A stretch of 38,774 nt of DNA from Plantago elongata. Taxonomy: Eukaryota; Streptophyta; Magnoliopsida; Lamiales; Plantaginaceae. Of the stretch, positions 21,714-32,688 are shown piece after piece; position 1 is the stretch's first letter; each line of letters begins with the position of its first letter. Made by a program: the position numbers and the translations under genes. The DNA lies in NCBI GenBank assembly GCA_036897095.1, contig JAYMSP010000931.1, positions 1 through 38,774 on the forward strand, read 5' to 3'. Under the pieces are notes generated by a model that made no database searches, was not told where the DNA came from, and saw only the letters and a program-made list of their open reading frames with translations.

Positions 21714-21725
21714 TCTATAAATATC
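21714..21725 (+). promoter_or_regulatory. TATA box of the LTR promoter
   Basis: TCTATAAATATC stands about 870 bases before the LTR end and is followed by an A/C-rich leader (GAAATACACACACGCATTTG). It is the best match to a plant TATA box in the LTR. Confidence 0.55.
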
Positions 21726-22468
21726 ACCACTTAGAAGCTGAGAAATACACACACGCATTTGAACTACAATCACAAGTAAAGTATTCTCTCAAGCACTCTT
21801 ACTACCATTCCCCAAGCTATCTGTTGCGACTAACAAGCTCGAGAACTCTCTAGTAGTTCTAAGTGTCTTGATCCTTCAACAAGTAGTGTAATTTGTGAAA
21901 GGGTTGAATTGTTGAATAACAATTTGAGATTCATTCTCTTGAACAAATCTCACAAACTTGGGTCAGTAAAGAGCAAGCTACCATACACAGAACAAGTATA
22001 TTAAGTAGTCTTGATTCTTCAAGCTCTTTGGACGTAACTGAAAAGTTATAAAGAGAAGCTTACCTGACAAACAACATAACCAAACACCATTCAGCCGCGG
22101 AGTACATGAAGTACTTGATTTGGAAAATCAAGGAATATCTCCAAGGTTATCTTGAGTACAAGAAGTTCTTAGCTCTAGGAGCTATGGAACAACTCAGGGG
22201 GGAACATTTGGTTGGGAATCATTTGTTTTAGGAATCTTAGAATATGATCAATTGTAAGGAGAATTCAATTATCTGTTCTAGTGGATTCTAGGTCTCTGAA
22301 GGCCGAGTGGATTAGTTGGAGGATTACGCCACCTCCAGATACTACTATACTTGTTGTATCATTTACCTTATGTATTTACATTTCAGCAATACACACACAC
22401 ATTTACTATTGGAAAGCACAAACTCATTTATCTATTGCATAAAGACTTCCGCTCTCTAATTATAAGTA

Positions 22469-22490
22469 TCAGATACCTTCAAGTATCTGA
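22469..22490 (+). other. Hairpin in the LTR 3' part
   Basis: TCAGATAC, loop CTTCAA, GTATCTGA: an 8-bp perfect stem about 90 bases before the LTR end. Confidence 0.6.
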
Positions 22491-22583
22491 GAAGTCGTGT
22501 TTATCGACAAAAGTTTGAAAAGACTATTCCCCCCCCCCCCTCCCAATCTAGTATTCTCCTTTGCCGGTATCTGGACCAACAAG

Positions 22584-22595
22584 TGGTATCAGAGC
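22584..22595 (+). other. Primer-binding site (initiator tRNA-Met type)
   Basis: TGGTATCAGAGC is an exact match to the usual plant copia PBS, two bases after the LTR end. Confidence 0.9.
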
Positions 22596-22662
22596 AGGAG
22601 GTTCCCAAGCCTTCTACATTGAACCTCGAGGACATTTTAATTTGTGTATTAAGTGTGTAGGT

Positions 22663-25017
22663 ATGTTTCTAAGTAATGCTCCGGTTCTGAAGCCTGAGAA
22701 TTACGAGAAATGGAAGAACAACATGATGCTGCATCTTGAGGCAATCAGTGATGAGATGATCTATGTCATAAAGGAAGGACCAATCAAAATTAGACAGCTC
22801 AAACAAGTGATTGGAGTGTCAGACGGTCGGAGAAACACTGATGCTGAAGGTAGTGACACTTTGACTAGTGATAGTGGCCGTGTTGCTGCTAGACAAGTTG
22901 AGTATGAAGACAAACCTTATTAACTTTGGACATCGGAAGATGCCAAGAGACAAAGGTTGGATGGTCAAGCTCGTAACATCATGATTCAATCAACTCCTGA
23001 GCATATACAGTGTAAAATATGGTGTGCCAACACGGGAAAAGTTTTCTGGCAACTGATTGAAGAAATATGTGCCGGAACTGAGAAAACCAAGGAAAGCAAG
23101 TTCGAAGTTCTGAAATTGAAGTTCCAAAACTTCAAATAGGGTCCCACTGAAACTATGGAAGAACTTGATTTTCAGTTTGCTACTCTCATGAGTGATATGG
23201 CTGCACTTGGAGAAAGTGAAAGATATTCAAATTCTGAGAAGGTGAAAACCATCGTCAAAAGTTTGAACCAAAATTGGGAACATACCCAATATTTCTACTT
23301 CAACCAGGGAATGCCACAAATCACTCCAGTGGAACTCTTTTCTCATTTAACCATTGTGAACTATGAGACAACCCAACGAGGATTGGCTGCAGCTGAAAAG
23401 TTGCAGAGTGTTGCTCTAGTTACCCAAGGTACTTATGACAAGAAGGATACCAAGGAAGTTTCTGAAGAAAATGCTCTTAATGTGCGTCACATGAAAAAAT
23501 ATGTGAGTTAAGAGATATAAAGGAGAAAAGCAAAAGAGAAGCTGAAAAAGCATCTCGGCCCAAACTACCATCAGTACAAGAACATTCAAATGAATAATTA
23601 TCTTAACAATCCTGCCCAGGAAGATGTTAGTACTGAAGTTGCTAAAATTGGAAATGAAATCTGTTTCTATTGTCAGAAACCCGGTCACTTTAAACGTGAT
23701 TATCCTGCTTTTAACAAGCTTAAGATGGGTGACAAAAAGGAGGAGAGAACTTTCAAAAGAACTCAGAGGACCTTACTCACTGGAGAGAGAAAGAAGATCC
23801 AAATTCAACTTGATGCTCTGGATATTGAGTCGGATTCTAAAGATGAGGATTTAGAAAACTCAAAATTATCATCACCAGAATTGTATGGGATTACTCATGA
23901 TGTAATCGACTTTGGTCAGAAGAAGAATTATATGTGTGGAGTTGCTGAGATTGTAGGTCCCGACAACTCCAACATTGAAGAATGCCTTATGGCTGATGAG
24001 GTAATAAATACATCACAATTCTTATACTGTGAAAGTGATGATGACGATATTAAGGATCTAGAATTGGTCAAGAGAGAACTTGATAGATATGAGAGAGAAT
24101 TTTTTGTTGCTGAGTCAAAGACCAAAATTATGGAAGAATGCAAAGAAACTCTTGAAAATAAAATTTCTGATTTGACCAAGGTATTTGTGATAAAGGACGC
24201 TGAAATAGCATCTCAGAAGTCTCAGATATCGAAGAATGAAAATTCTCATGTACTAGCCTTGGATGCACTAAATGAGAAGTTGAAGAAGCTTCTTTCTGAA
24301 AATGATGAACTCAGAAAGAAAGAGGTTTCATTCAAATCATTTGTCAAAGCTAGTGACACTCTCACAGAGGTTCAATCTTATTTTAGAGACCCTTCTGAGA
24401 AATGAGGACTTGGACTTGATGCCCAATCAAGTAATTTCACTCCTATGAAAAAGAGTGATGGAAGGTTGGCCTTTGTAAAAAGTGAACGGAAAGGTTCCAA
24501 AGAAACCTATAGCATTGGTCAGAAAGCTAAGGTTCTTGACAAAGGTAAATCAGTTGCGACCAAACATTTGAAGGAACAACAAGTCCCAAAGAAACATGAG
24601 AAACATGAGGAAAAGGTTTCTGAAAAGAAACATGTTCCTTTAACTTGTGATCATCCACAATGTTGTATCACTATCAAGGGAAGCATCGCTGGTCTTGGTG
24701 TATTTCCTACTGTGTCATTCTATGGATATAGGGATGATGCAGAAACTAGTGAGGCTGCTGAAAATCTTGTTCAGAAAGCCAATGGTGCTCGAAATGGTAT
24801 TGGCTATCGTGCAACCAGGAAAGTCTTAATGCAACAATATAAGGAATGACAAGAACGATGGTGGAAAGTTAGAATTGCTTATAGCATTTATCAGAAGTGG
24901 AAGCAATCCCAAGCCACTGAAAAACTAAATGCCAAGGCTAGAAGAAACTTGGCCAGGAAGACTAAGCTTGCTAAAAAACAAACTCAGAAACCTGACAGGT
25001 CTCTGAAGCCACCATGA
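22663..25017 (+). pseudogene. Copia gag with zinc knuckle and coiled-coil tail, decayed
   Basis: The likely start is ATG 22663, just before NAPVLKPENYEKWKNNMMLH. The UBN2-type gag core runs to about 23400 (VFWQLIEEICAGTEKTKESK, ATLMSDMAALGESE). A zinc knuckle at about 23662-23705 reads CFYCQKPGHFKRDY: the fourth ligand Cys is now Tyr. After it comes an acidic, Lys/Glu-rich region predicted to be coiled coil (KTKIMEECKETLENKISDL), typical of Sirevirus gag. The frame is constant from start to 25017 and is broken only by stop codons at 22921, 23137, 23509, 23518, 24403 and 24847. Gag would package element RNA in cytoplasmic particles. Confidence 0.85.
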
Positions 25018-25231
25018 GGAACACCAAGGAACACTTCAAGAAGGAAGATCGATCTAAGATCTGAAGATTCTAGAATTCCTCCTTATGTTCCAAGTAGATA
25101 AAAAGCTACTCCTAAGAGATTCATTAAAAAATGGATCCCACAGGAAGAAAGTTTAGTCTAAGTGGTTCTATTTCCGAAGCACGAACCTAACTCTTGTTTC
25201 CTGTTTTGTGCATAACGTGTCATAGACTAAG

Positions 25232-26810
25232 GGTCAATGGCTATTTGATAGTGGATGTGGGAAGCACATGACATGAGACAAAGCAAACTTGGTTGATTAC
25301 AGAGTATGTAATACTGGACCAAACATCAGGTTTGCTAGAGGAGAATTAAATTCTACTATAGGATTTGGCAACGTCAAATTGGTATCATTTACAATCTCTG
25401 ACGTATTACATGTTAAAGGTTTGAAATATAATCTTCTAAGCATGAGCCAGTTTGCAGATAGGGGATATTCGATGATGATAAAATCGAAATTCTGCAAATT
25501 TGTTGACAATGAGTCAAAGCAGACAATCTCGGTTGCTAGGCGGAAAGGAAGTCTATATGTCGCTAATTGGACATCTGCCACAACTGAAGAATGTCTCATG
25601 GTGAGTCAATCAGGCCACACTGAAGAACACTGGTTATGGCACAAGAGAATGAGTCACTTGAGCTTCAAAACTCTGAACAAACTTTCCAAGAAAGAGTTAG
25701 TGGTTGGACTACCTAAAACAACATTCAGAAAGGACGATGTCTACTCTGGTTTTCAATTGAGGAAACAATCCAAAACCTCTTTCAAGTCCAAAACCAGACA
25801 TTCATGTGTTAGACCACTGCAACTATTACACATGGATCTTTTTTTAATCACCTGTAACTAGTTATGCAGGCAAGAAGTATGGTCTAGTTGTTAATAGATG
25901 ACTTCTCTAGGTTTACCTGGGTATTCTTTCTGAAACAAAAATCTGATACTAGGGTGGAGATACCAAACTTGCTAAACAAGCTTGAAGTCACGAGCAATGA
26001 CAAGGTATCTGCAATCAGAACAGACCATGGTACTGAATTTGTCAACTAGTACATAAAAGAGTATTGTACCTGCAAAGGTATACACCATCAACTATCTTCA
26101 GTAAGGACACCACCAAAATTGTGTCGCTGAAAGGAAGAATAGGACCCTTAAAGAAGCTGCAAGGACAATGCTAGCTGACACTGAAATAAGTGAAGTTTAT
26201 TGGGTTGAAGCTATAAATACAACATGCTACACTCAAAATAGATGTTTTATAAACAAACACCATGCCAAAACTCCCTATGAGCTTTTGGTTGGTAGACTCC
26301 CTAATATCAAACATTTGAGAGTGTTTGGTTGTAGATGTTTTGTTCTTAATAATGGGAAAGAATACTTGAGAACATTTCAACCAAAGGCGAATGAATGTGT
26401 ATTTCTTGGTTATTCTATGAATAGTAAATCCTAAAGAGTATACAACAAGAGAACAAAGAAGATTGAAGAATTAGTTCATGTGGTATTCTATGAAGGAAGT
26501 AAGAAAATACCCCTTGATGAAGAACTCTCAGACAGATTCAATGAACATATGATTAAGGATTCTGAAGAAGAACTCTCAGAAAGGAGAAACTCTATCATTA
26601 GCATAGATGATGAATCTGACAAAGAAAAGCATGATGTGCTTAGTAACAACTAGATGATTCTTAGACATTATGAAGAATTTTCTATGAGGATTCCAGAAAT
26701 GGAAACTGAGAATATTCATTGTAGAGACCTTTCTGGGAAACCTTTCTGAAAGTCGTATTCCAGAAATCTCTCACACTGAACAAGTGTTTGATATTTACCG
26801 CACTTCTAGT
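25232..26810 (+). pseudogene. Copia protease and integrase region, decayed
   Basis: The aspartic protease active site reads LFDSGCGKHMT at about 25241-25273, with a stop directly after. A GAG-pre-integrase domain follows (LWHKRMSHLSFKTLNKL, about 25635). The zinc-binding CX2C pair that should follow is lost (YSGFQLRKQSK). Integrase catalytic residues remain visible: Asp in LLHMDLF (about 25828), Asp in RTDHGTEF (about 26020) and Glu in VAERKNRTL (about 26122). They sit in different frames separated by stops. The C-terminal part (HHAKTPYELLVGRLP, LRVFGCRCFV) is at about 26257-26345. Protease would cut the polyprotein and integrase would insert the cDNA. Confidence 0.85.
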
Positions 26811-26910
26811 GTATAAAATATCACTAATACTGAAGAAGTATCAAGTCATAATCGTAGTGATTCACATTCAAATCACGTAGATAGCGACTCTACTAGTTCA
26901 AAAACCCATT

Positions 26911-28564
26911 ATGAAATGGAATAGAGATCATCCTGCAAAGGATGTGATTCGTCCCATTGATCAAGGTATTAAAACTTGGAGAGCAATCACTGAAAATGAT
27001 GATTCTCTCTTTGGTTGTTTTATCTCAAACATTGAACCTAATACTATTGAAGATGCATTAAAGGATCAAGACTGGATCGCTGCAATACAAGAAAAGTTCG
27101 ACCAGTTTGAGAGAAACAAGGTCTGGAAACTAGTTCCATTTGTAGAAGGAATATCTGTGATTGGAACTAAGTGGATTTTCAGAAATAAAATGAATGAGTC
27201 TGGTGAAATAATCAGAAACAAGGCTAGGTTGGTTGCCAAGGAATTTACCCAGACTGAAGGCTTAGATTTTGATGAGTCATATGCACCAGTTACAAGATTG
27301 GATGCAATAAGACTATTTCTAGCCTTTGCAGCTCATAATGACTTTAAAGTTTACCAAATGGATGTCAAGAGTGCATTTTTAATGGCGAACTTGCTGAGGA
27401 AGTCTATGCCGATCAACCACTAGGCTTTGAAGTTCCTCATAAAGTAGAATGGTATATAAGTTTCAAAAGGCTCTTTATGGACTGAAACAGACTCCGAGAG
27501 CATGGTATGACACTTTGGCCAAGAAACTTTTGAAAGTGTTTTAAGAAAGGTGAAGTTGATAAAACTTTATTTACTTTAAACCATGATGTGAAACTACCTT
27601 TAGTTCAAGTATATGTTGATGACATTATATTTGGATTTAAAGACAAGCAACTTTGTGATGACTTTGCAAATCTAATGAGGAGAAAATTTGAGATGGGCAT
27701 GATAGGAGAATTGAACTATTTCCTAGGATTGCAAGTCAAGCAACTCGATGATGGAATATTCATTAGTCAAACAAAGTATGCAAATGATATGCTCAACAAG
27801 TTCAATCTAAAGCCCTCTTAAAAGAATGCTATGATACCTATGAGCATAGGAACCAAAATGATTTATATTGAATCTCACAAGAGTGGTGAAGAACATAAGT
27901 ATAGGAAATTGATAAGTTCACTTCTCTACCTTACTGCTAGCAGACCTGATATTCAATATGCAGTTGGTGTGTGTGCTAGATCTCAAACAAATCCTATGCA
28001 ATCACACTACAACATTGCTATGAGATATTGAGGTATGTTAAAGGTATTGTAGAAGTTGGTTTGTTGTATCCAAAGGATAGTGGTTTGAGTTTAGTTGGCT
28101 ATTCAGATGCTGACTATACTGAATCTATGCTTGATAGTAAAAGTACCTCAGGAACTTGTCAGTTTTTTGGGAACTAGACTTATCTCATAGTTTAGAAAGA
28201 AGCAATACTCAATTGCTACTTCTACCACAGAGGATGAATATATTGCCGCTGGGTGTTGTGCATCACAATTTTTGTGGATACAACAAGAACTCAGAGACTA
28301 TGGACTCATGAAGAGAAAACTCCCATTTTCTATGACAACACAAGTGCTATTGCGATAACTCAGAATCCCAAGTTTCATGCTAGAACCAAGCGCATTGATG
28401 TTAGACAGCACTTCATCAGAGATCATGTTGAAAAGGGTAATATAGAGATACTCAAGGTTGGCACGAAAGACCAACTTGCAGATATCTTCACTAAGCCATT
28501 GCAAGAAAGAAGATTCTTGAATTTGAGGCATAATTTTGGATTGATTGATCTACCTAAGAACTGA
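26911..28564 (+). pseudogene. Copia reverse transcriptase and RNase H, decayed
   Basis: The RT begins with [20 protein letters not shown] and [17 protein letters not shown]. Motif A is QMDVKSAFL and the catalytic box is YVDD at 27612-27623. The thumb part reads LNYFLGLQVKQLDDG and SLLYLTASRPDIQYAVG. The RNase H keeps GYSDADY, DNTSAIAI, HARTKRIDV and DQLADIFTKPL, and ends at 28564. Frameshifts fall near 27375, 27550, 28020 and 28170-28250, so five segments in three frames make up the region. RT copies the RNA into DNA and RNase H removes the template. Confidence 0.9.
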
Positions 28565-28618
28565 AAAGATGCTAAGGATTATGAGAACAAGGTTACAGAG
28601 AGTTGCTAAATTTCTGGA

Positions 28619-28735
28619 ACGGGTATCCAGATACTATATGACATTATGGTACAAATAATTCCAAGCTTCTAAAACGGGTATTCAGATACTATGGAAATGT
28701 ATTTCTAGTCTTTGAGACGGGTACTCAGAAAGGTG
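28619..28735 (+). repeat. Triplicated ACGGGTATCCAGATAC motif
   Basis: Copies start at 28619, 28674 and 28717, each preceded by a TTCT or TTTG word. The core GGTATC(C/T)(A/G)GA also appears in the LTR end (CCGGTATCTGGACC). The function is unknown. Confidence 0.7.
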
Positions 28736-29102
28736 TAATAACACTTTCGTGAGGGTGAAGAAACTAGTACATAAGTACAATTCTCTGAGAGTCAAATTAT
28801 GTCTACGATTATGTGTTTTTACTATTTATATGATAGCACACATAAAACAAGACTTGAACTCAGAAAGATAAGTCCAAAGATTTTATCTTCTCACACGATA
28901 AGAGTGACTTGTGATTACACCAAGCCAAAAATTCATAATGAGGGCACTGTAAAATTTGTTGATTGAAATCATTGCTGGAGAAGCATTGATATCCATCGAT
29001 GAAATATTCACTTTGTCTCAACGGATGAGATTAAACGGTGAGATGAAACTCACTGTAGCTAGACAATTAAGGATGTATCTTGTAACTGTTGTGATTCTAA
29101 TG

Positions 29103-29115
29103 CTATATATAAAGG
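29103..29115 (+). promoter_or_regulatory. TATA-type signal upstream of the env-like frame
   Basis: CTATATATAAAGG lies 188 bases before the env-like ATG and is followed by GAGAAAATACAAACAC, which resembles the sequence after the LTR TATA box. It could drive a separate transcript. This is an inference from sequence only. Confidence 0.4.
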
Positions 29116-29302
29116 ATTTAGAGAAAATACAAACACTTTTCGCAAATTCAAATTTTTATACTTGCATCAAAATAGCAATTCCTCTCTAATTTTCTGCAAA
29201 TAAAACCTGCAATTTCTCCTGTTCTCTCTAGTTCTTATGAAAAAGAAGCACTAATCCAACATACTAATCTTCTCAATTTCAGTTTAACCTTCTCTATCTA
29301 AA

Positions 29303-30462
29303 ATGGCTCCAAAACGTGCTTCAAGTTCTAAGGCTTCAACTACATCTGTTGTTGCTGCTGAAAAGCAAGCACTAAACTTGGAGATCTCGAACAATAGACT
29401 CCAAGGGGATTTCAACCCAAACCACTGGACTACTAGCCACATGATCCAATATGGTGGTGCCTTTGTGGAAAAACATCTGGAGGCTATTATCCTAGAGCAG
29501 GCAGATAGGACCTCCGTTTTGGTTATGCTTGAAAAAGCAAACCTGGAGGGATTTCTTTCAGCCCTTCCCAGTGAGACCTCTTCACTGGATGTTCTTAATT
29601 CTAGTATATTTCAGAAGTGACCACTTAAGCTAGTCAACGGGACTGAAAAAGTGTCCTTCAAGACCAAGGTGCAGAACCTTGTGATTGACCTTGTCTGTCA
29701 AGATTTCTGTGACCTCTTCGGTCACGTTAATGAGGGCGAAGATTTTGAGATGAGCCCCAGGGATGAGATACTACTACAGGGTGCCAAGGAGACCTATAGT
29801 AAGTTCTCTGATATGTCTATCCCAGACACTCCCTCCAGTTTCATTATGGGAGATATCAGAGTGAGGCATCTGTACAAGCACTTGAATGTGCTAGCATGTA
29901 TTCTACACAGAGGTCTTGATGGTCTAAAGGGTGGAGCTGACCACATAAACCTTGACAGGTGGATGGCTATGTACCTCATGAGAATCCAAGTCATGGAATA
30001 GAAGGAAATCCCTTTCAATTGGGGTAAGTACGTGTTCATGAAATTTGTCAAATTTCTCAAAAGCTTTAATATGAAGATTGAGACAGGCCTCGCTGAGCCA
30101 ACGGCCACATTCATCTATGGATTGAAGATATGCTATATACTTGAGTCATATGTTCTAAAGCTCAGAAACCCTGAGAAGATAGAGAGCAGCGACATTTTAT
30201 ACAAGTTCAATTATGGCAACTGGCTGAAGCAAAAGGCTGTAGGAGACCCTGAGGTTGCTGGGGAGGCTGCACCTTCTGAGGTGGAACCAAAGAAGCCCAG
30301 AACCAAAAAGGGCAACAAAGAAACATAAGGTTTTTGAGGCTCCTGCAGAGGCTATTCCTGCAGAGAGTACTCCCATTCCTTCTTGTTCTTGAAGTTCCAT
30401 CCACCACTCCCACTATTGATGATGCGTCCAGGGATGAGGAGATGTTGAGCAAGAGTAGTGGA

Positions 30463-30500
<38 letters not shown>

Positions 30501-30720
30501 CACAATTTTTACGGGAATTATGGATAATTTGGTGCCCATAATAGAAGAGTCTGATGATGATGAGATGGTTCTCACACAACTCTTCAAAGCTACAAAGAAA
30601 ATCACTGATGCATCAGAGGCATCTGGTTCAAACTTGGGTGAAGTTTCTGAGAAGACTTCCAAGACTATAGTTTCTGAAGACATTATTGATACACAAGAAG
30701 CAACAACCACAACCATTCAG
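29303..30720 (+). pseudogene. Envelope-like post-pol frame of Sirevirus type, decayed and cut by LINE-C
   Basis: It starts at ATG 29303 (MAPKRASSSKASTTSVVAAE) with a basic, Ser-rich head. The frame runs to 30328 with stops only at 29618 and 29999, then shifts frame into an acidic, Ser/Thr-rich tail interrupted by a CT microsatellite. The central part (HLYKHLNVLACILHRG, NLDRWMAMYLMRI) resembles the plant env-like or plant-transposon-protein family found after pol in many Sireviruses. No clear signal peptide or strong membrane segment is visible, so a real envelope role is doubtful. The frame stops matching at about 30720 where LINE-C begins. Confidence 0.65.
30466..30498 (+). repeat. (CT)n microsatellite
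   Basis: Thirty-three bases of alternating CT (about 16 units) lie inside the tail of the env-like frame, encoding a Leu-Ser run. Slippage here may explain one of the frame changes. Confidence 0.95.
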
Positions 30721-30879
30721 AGGCGACTTTTCTCTCTAAAAAAGGCGACTTTTACTTCCCGCTCTTTCTACAGTAACTTGCCGTCTCTTTGGCTCTTTTC
30801 ACCGGCAACCGCTCGTTGCCGGCCATTTCTTTTACATTTTTCGGCCTCGGAGTGAAAAATTGGTCTACTGGTCGCCTCC

Positions 30880-32688
30880 ATGGAGGCTCCCACTGCGGCG
30901 GTGGATTTAGGGAAAAATTCGAAATTGCCGACACCGATCCAATCTGAAGAATTCATGGCTCTGACAATACCTGCTCTGGAATCCTCCCGTCCATCAGCAT
31001 CTGAGGTGGTTAAAAGGGCTTCTCAAGGTCACAATCATGCGTTTGGAGATATGTCGAGCAGCAGGGTCATTGTTCAGCCGAAAAGCTCATCTATGTACAA
31101 TGGTATGTCTGTTATATCCTTTTCACCCGCTGAAGTAGAAAAGCTCTCTGAAGCTTACACTTTGACTCTTGTTGGTACATTTTCGTATGGAATTCCTAAG
31201 ATTGGAGAAGTAACTTTGATGTTGAAAAAACTAGCTTTGAAAGGTCGATTTACAGTAAGTTTCATGGATAAGAGACATGTAGTGATTAAACTGACATTGG
31301 AGGAAGATTTCAACTTCCTTTGGCTACTTGAGAACCCTATAGTATCTGGTGCTCCTATGAGAATCTCGAAATGGACATCTAGTTTATCACTTCAGGAAGA
31401 CTCACCAATTATGCCTGTTTGGGTAGTTTTAGAGAACTTGCCTATCTTCTTGTTCCATAAGGAAGCCTCATATGAGATAGGGAAATTGTTAGGGGAACCG
31501 ATTAAAGTGGATGATTACACTGCTAATAGGAGTAAGCTACACCAAGCCAACATTTGTGTGGAAATGGATGTTTCGAAACACCTCCCAAGCCATATATGGG
31601 TTTCGGTCTTGGATAAAGGAGTGGCTATTAAGCTCAAGTATAGCAATGTTCCATATTACTACAGCTTATGTCATAAACTTGGTCATCTTGCTGCATTTTT
31701 CCCAACCAAAGGAAAAGCAACTATGGATAATGTGGAAATAGGGTTTATTCATCAGTAGGGGAGTAATGTTGCCCTTCCCAAGCAAGCTAGAAGAAGTATA
31801 GAACAGTGGGTGCAGGTAGGTGCTCAGAAATTGGCAAGTAGGCAGTTCACCAGAGATCACAACCCTAGAGGTAGAGGTGGTGGTGGTAGGCAAGGGTACA
31901 ATGGCTCCATGGGAGGAAGAGGGGTTAGAGGTGGTAGAGGTAGGGAATATGATAAAGATATTCCTCAAATATATGTGTCAGGCTCTGAAGCTGAGTTTCC
32001 CTCAACAAGAACTACAGATAGGGTGCCTCTTCAGGTAGATATTGAAGCCTCTATCAACCCATTTGCCAAACTTCAGGTTGATGAAGAAGATTTTACAGAT
32101 GATGCCCTGAATAAGAAGGAACAAATGCATGAAAAAGAGTTAATGTCTGCAGAAGACATTATAAGGAAAGATGTTGATAGAATGGCAAACATGACAGAAA
32201 TGGTGACGTCAACACAAAAAGAACCTGTTCATGTTATTATAAGGGAGGATGATGATAGTATGGCAGATATTGCAAAAATGGTGACTTCAACACAAAAAGA
32301 ATCTGTTCAGGTTACCATGGAGAAGGAAAGTGACATTATTGCTCAGGTTGACTCCCCTGCACCTAAAGAATTTGAATCAGTGGTGGTAATAGCTAAGAGG
32401 AGAAGGTCCACTAACAATCTCATTCAACTACCCATCCTTTATGAAGAAGACAATAACTCTGCAGGGGTGGAGAAACCTAGTGGCTCAGATTATGATAGTG
32501 AACCTGAATCACTATGAAGTGGTGAAGAAGTTATGATGAGAATCAATACCAAGGCTCTTTAGCAGACAAGGCAAAGATACACAAGAAGCAACTACTTAGC
32601 AGTTCCAGCTCCTACAACACCATCATCAGCTGGTAAAGGGAAAAAGAAGAGGAAGGGTGGTAGAAGGGGGAAGAAAAGCTCTCAATGA
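30880..32688 (+). pseudogene. LINE-C ORF1 (DUF4283 / zinc-knuckle RNA-binding protein), three premature stops
   Basis: One constant frame of 603 codons runs from ATG 30880 to TGA 32686-32688, with stops at 31756, 32515 and 32560. The N-terminus is variable. DUF4283 covers about residues 70-230 (VISFSPAEVEKLSE, GRFTVSFMDKRHVVIKL, APMRISKWTSSL, MPVWVVLENLP). The knuckle reads YYYSLCHKLGHLAAFF and has lost the first and last Cys of the usual CX2CX4HX4C. A Gly/Arg-rich RGG-like stretch at about 31870-31945 and a Lys/Arg tail (GKGKKKRKGGRRGKK) are likely nucleic-acid-binding. Its stop overlaps the ORF2 start (ATGA). Confidence 0.85.

Larger units (their letters stand above)
21217..22581 (+). repeat. 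5' LTR (start uncertain)
   Basis: The 3' edge is clear: TATCTGGACCAACA ends at 22581, two bases before the PBS. A TATA-type promoter lies at 21714. The 5' edge is only a guess: TGTGTAGTAC near 21222 or TGTTAGGTCTC near 21293 are candidates, and there is no second LTR to compare. A C12 run (22529-22540) and a short hairpin lie near the 3' edge. Confidence 0.6.
28565..29302 (+). other. Spacer between pol and env-like frame
   Basis: It has no coding domain. It holds three ACGGGTA(T/C)(C/T)CAGA motifs, a TATA-type signal at 29103 and a CAATTTCAG acceptor-like site at 29274-29282, 20 bases before the next ATG. Confidence 0.6.
21217..30720 (+). mobile_element. Sirevirus/Maximus-type Ty1-copia retrotransposon, decayed, 3' end interrupted by LINE-C
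   Basis: In order: LTR, PBS, gag with zinc knuckle and coiled-coil tail, protease, integrase, RT, RNase H, a spacer of about 740 bp, then an extra envelope-like frame. Integrase before RT marks it as copia. The long gag tail and the post-pol frame mark the Sirevirus lineage. The 3' LTR is not in the window because LINE-C begins at about 30721. The gag frame has only nonsense changes, while pol also has frameshifts. It is not autonomous now. Confidence 0.9.

Noticed and set aside
30207-30716. Minus-strand open frame of 169 codons
   Set aside because: It lies opposite the env-like frame and its length depends on the CT microsatellite.
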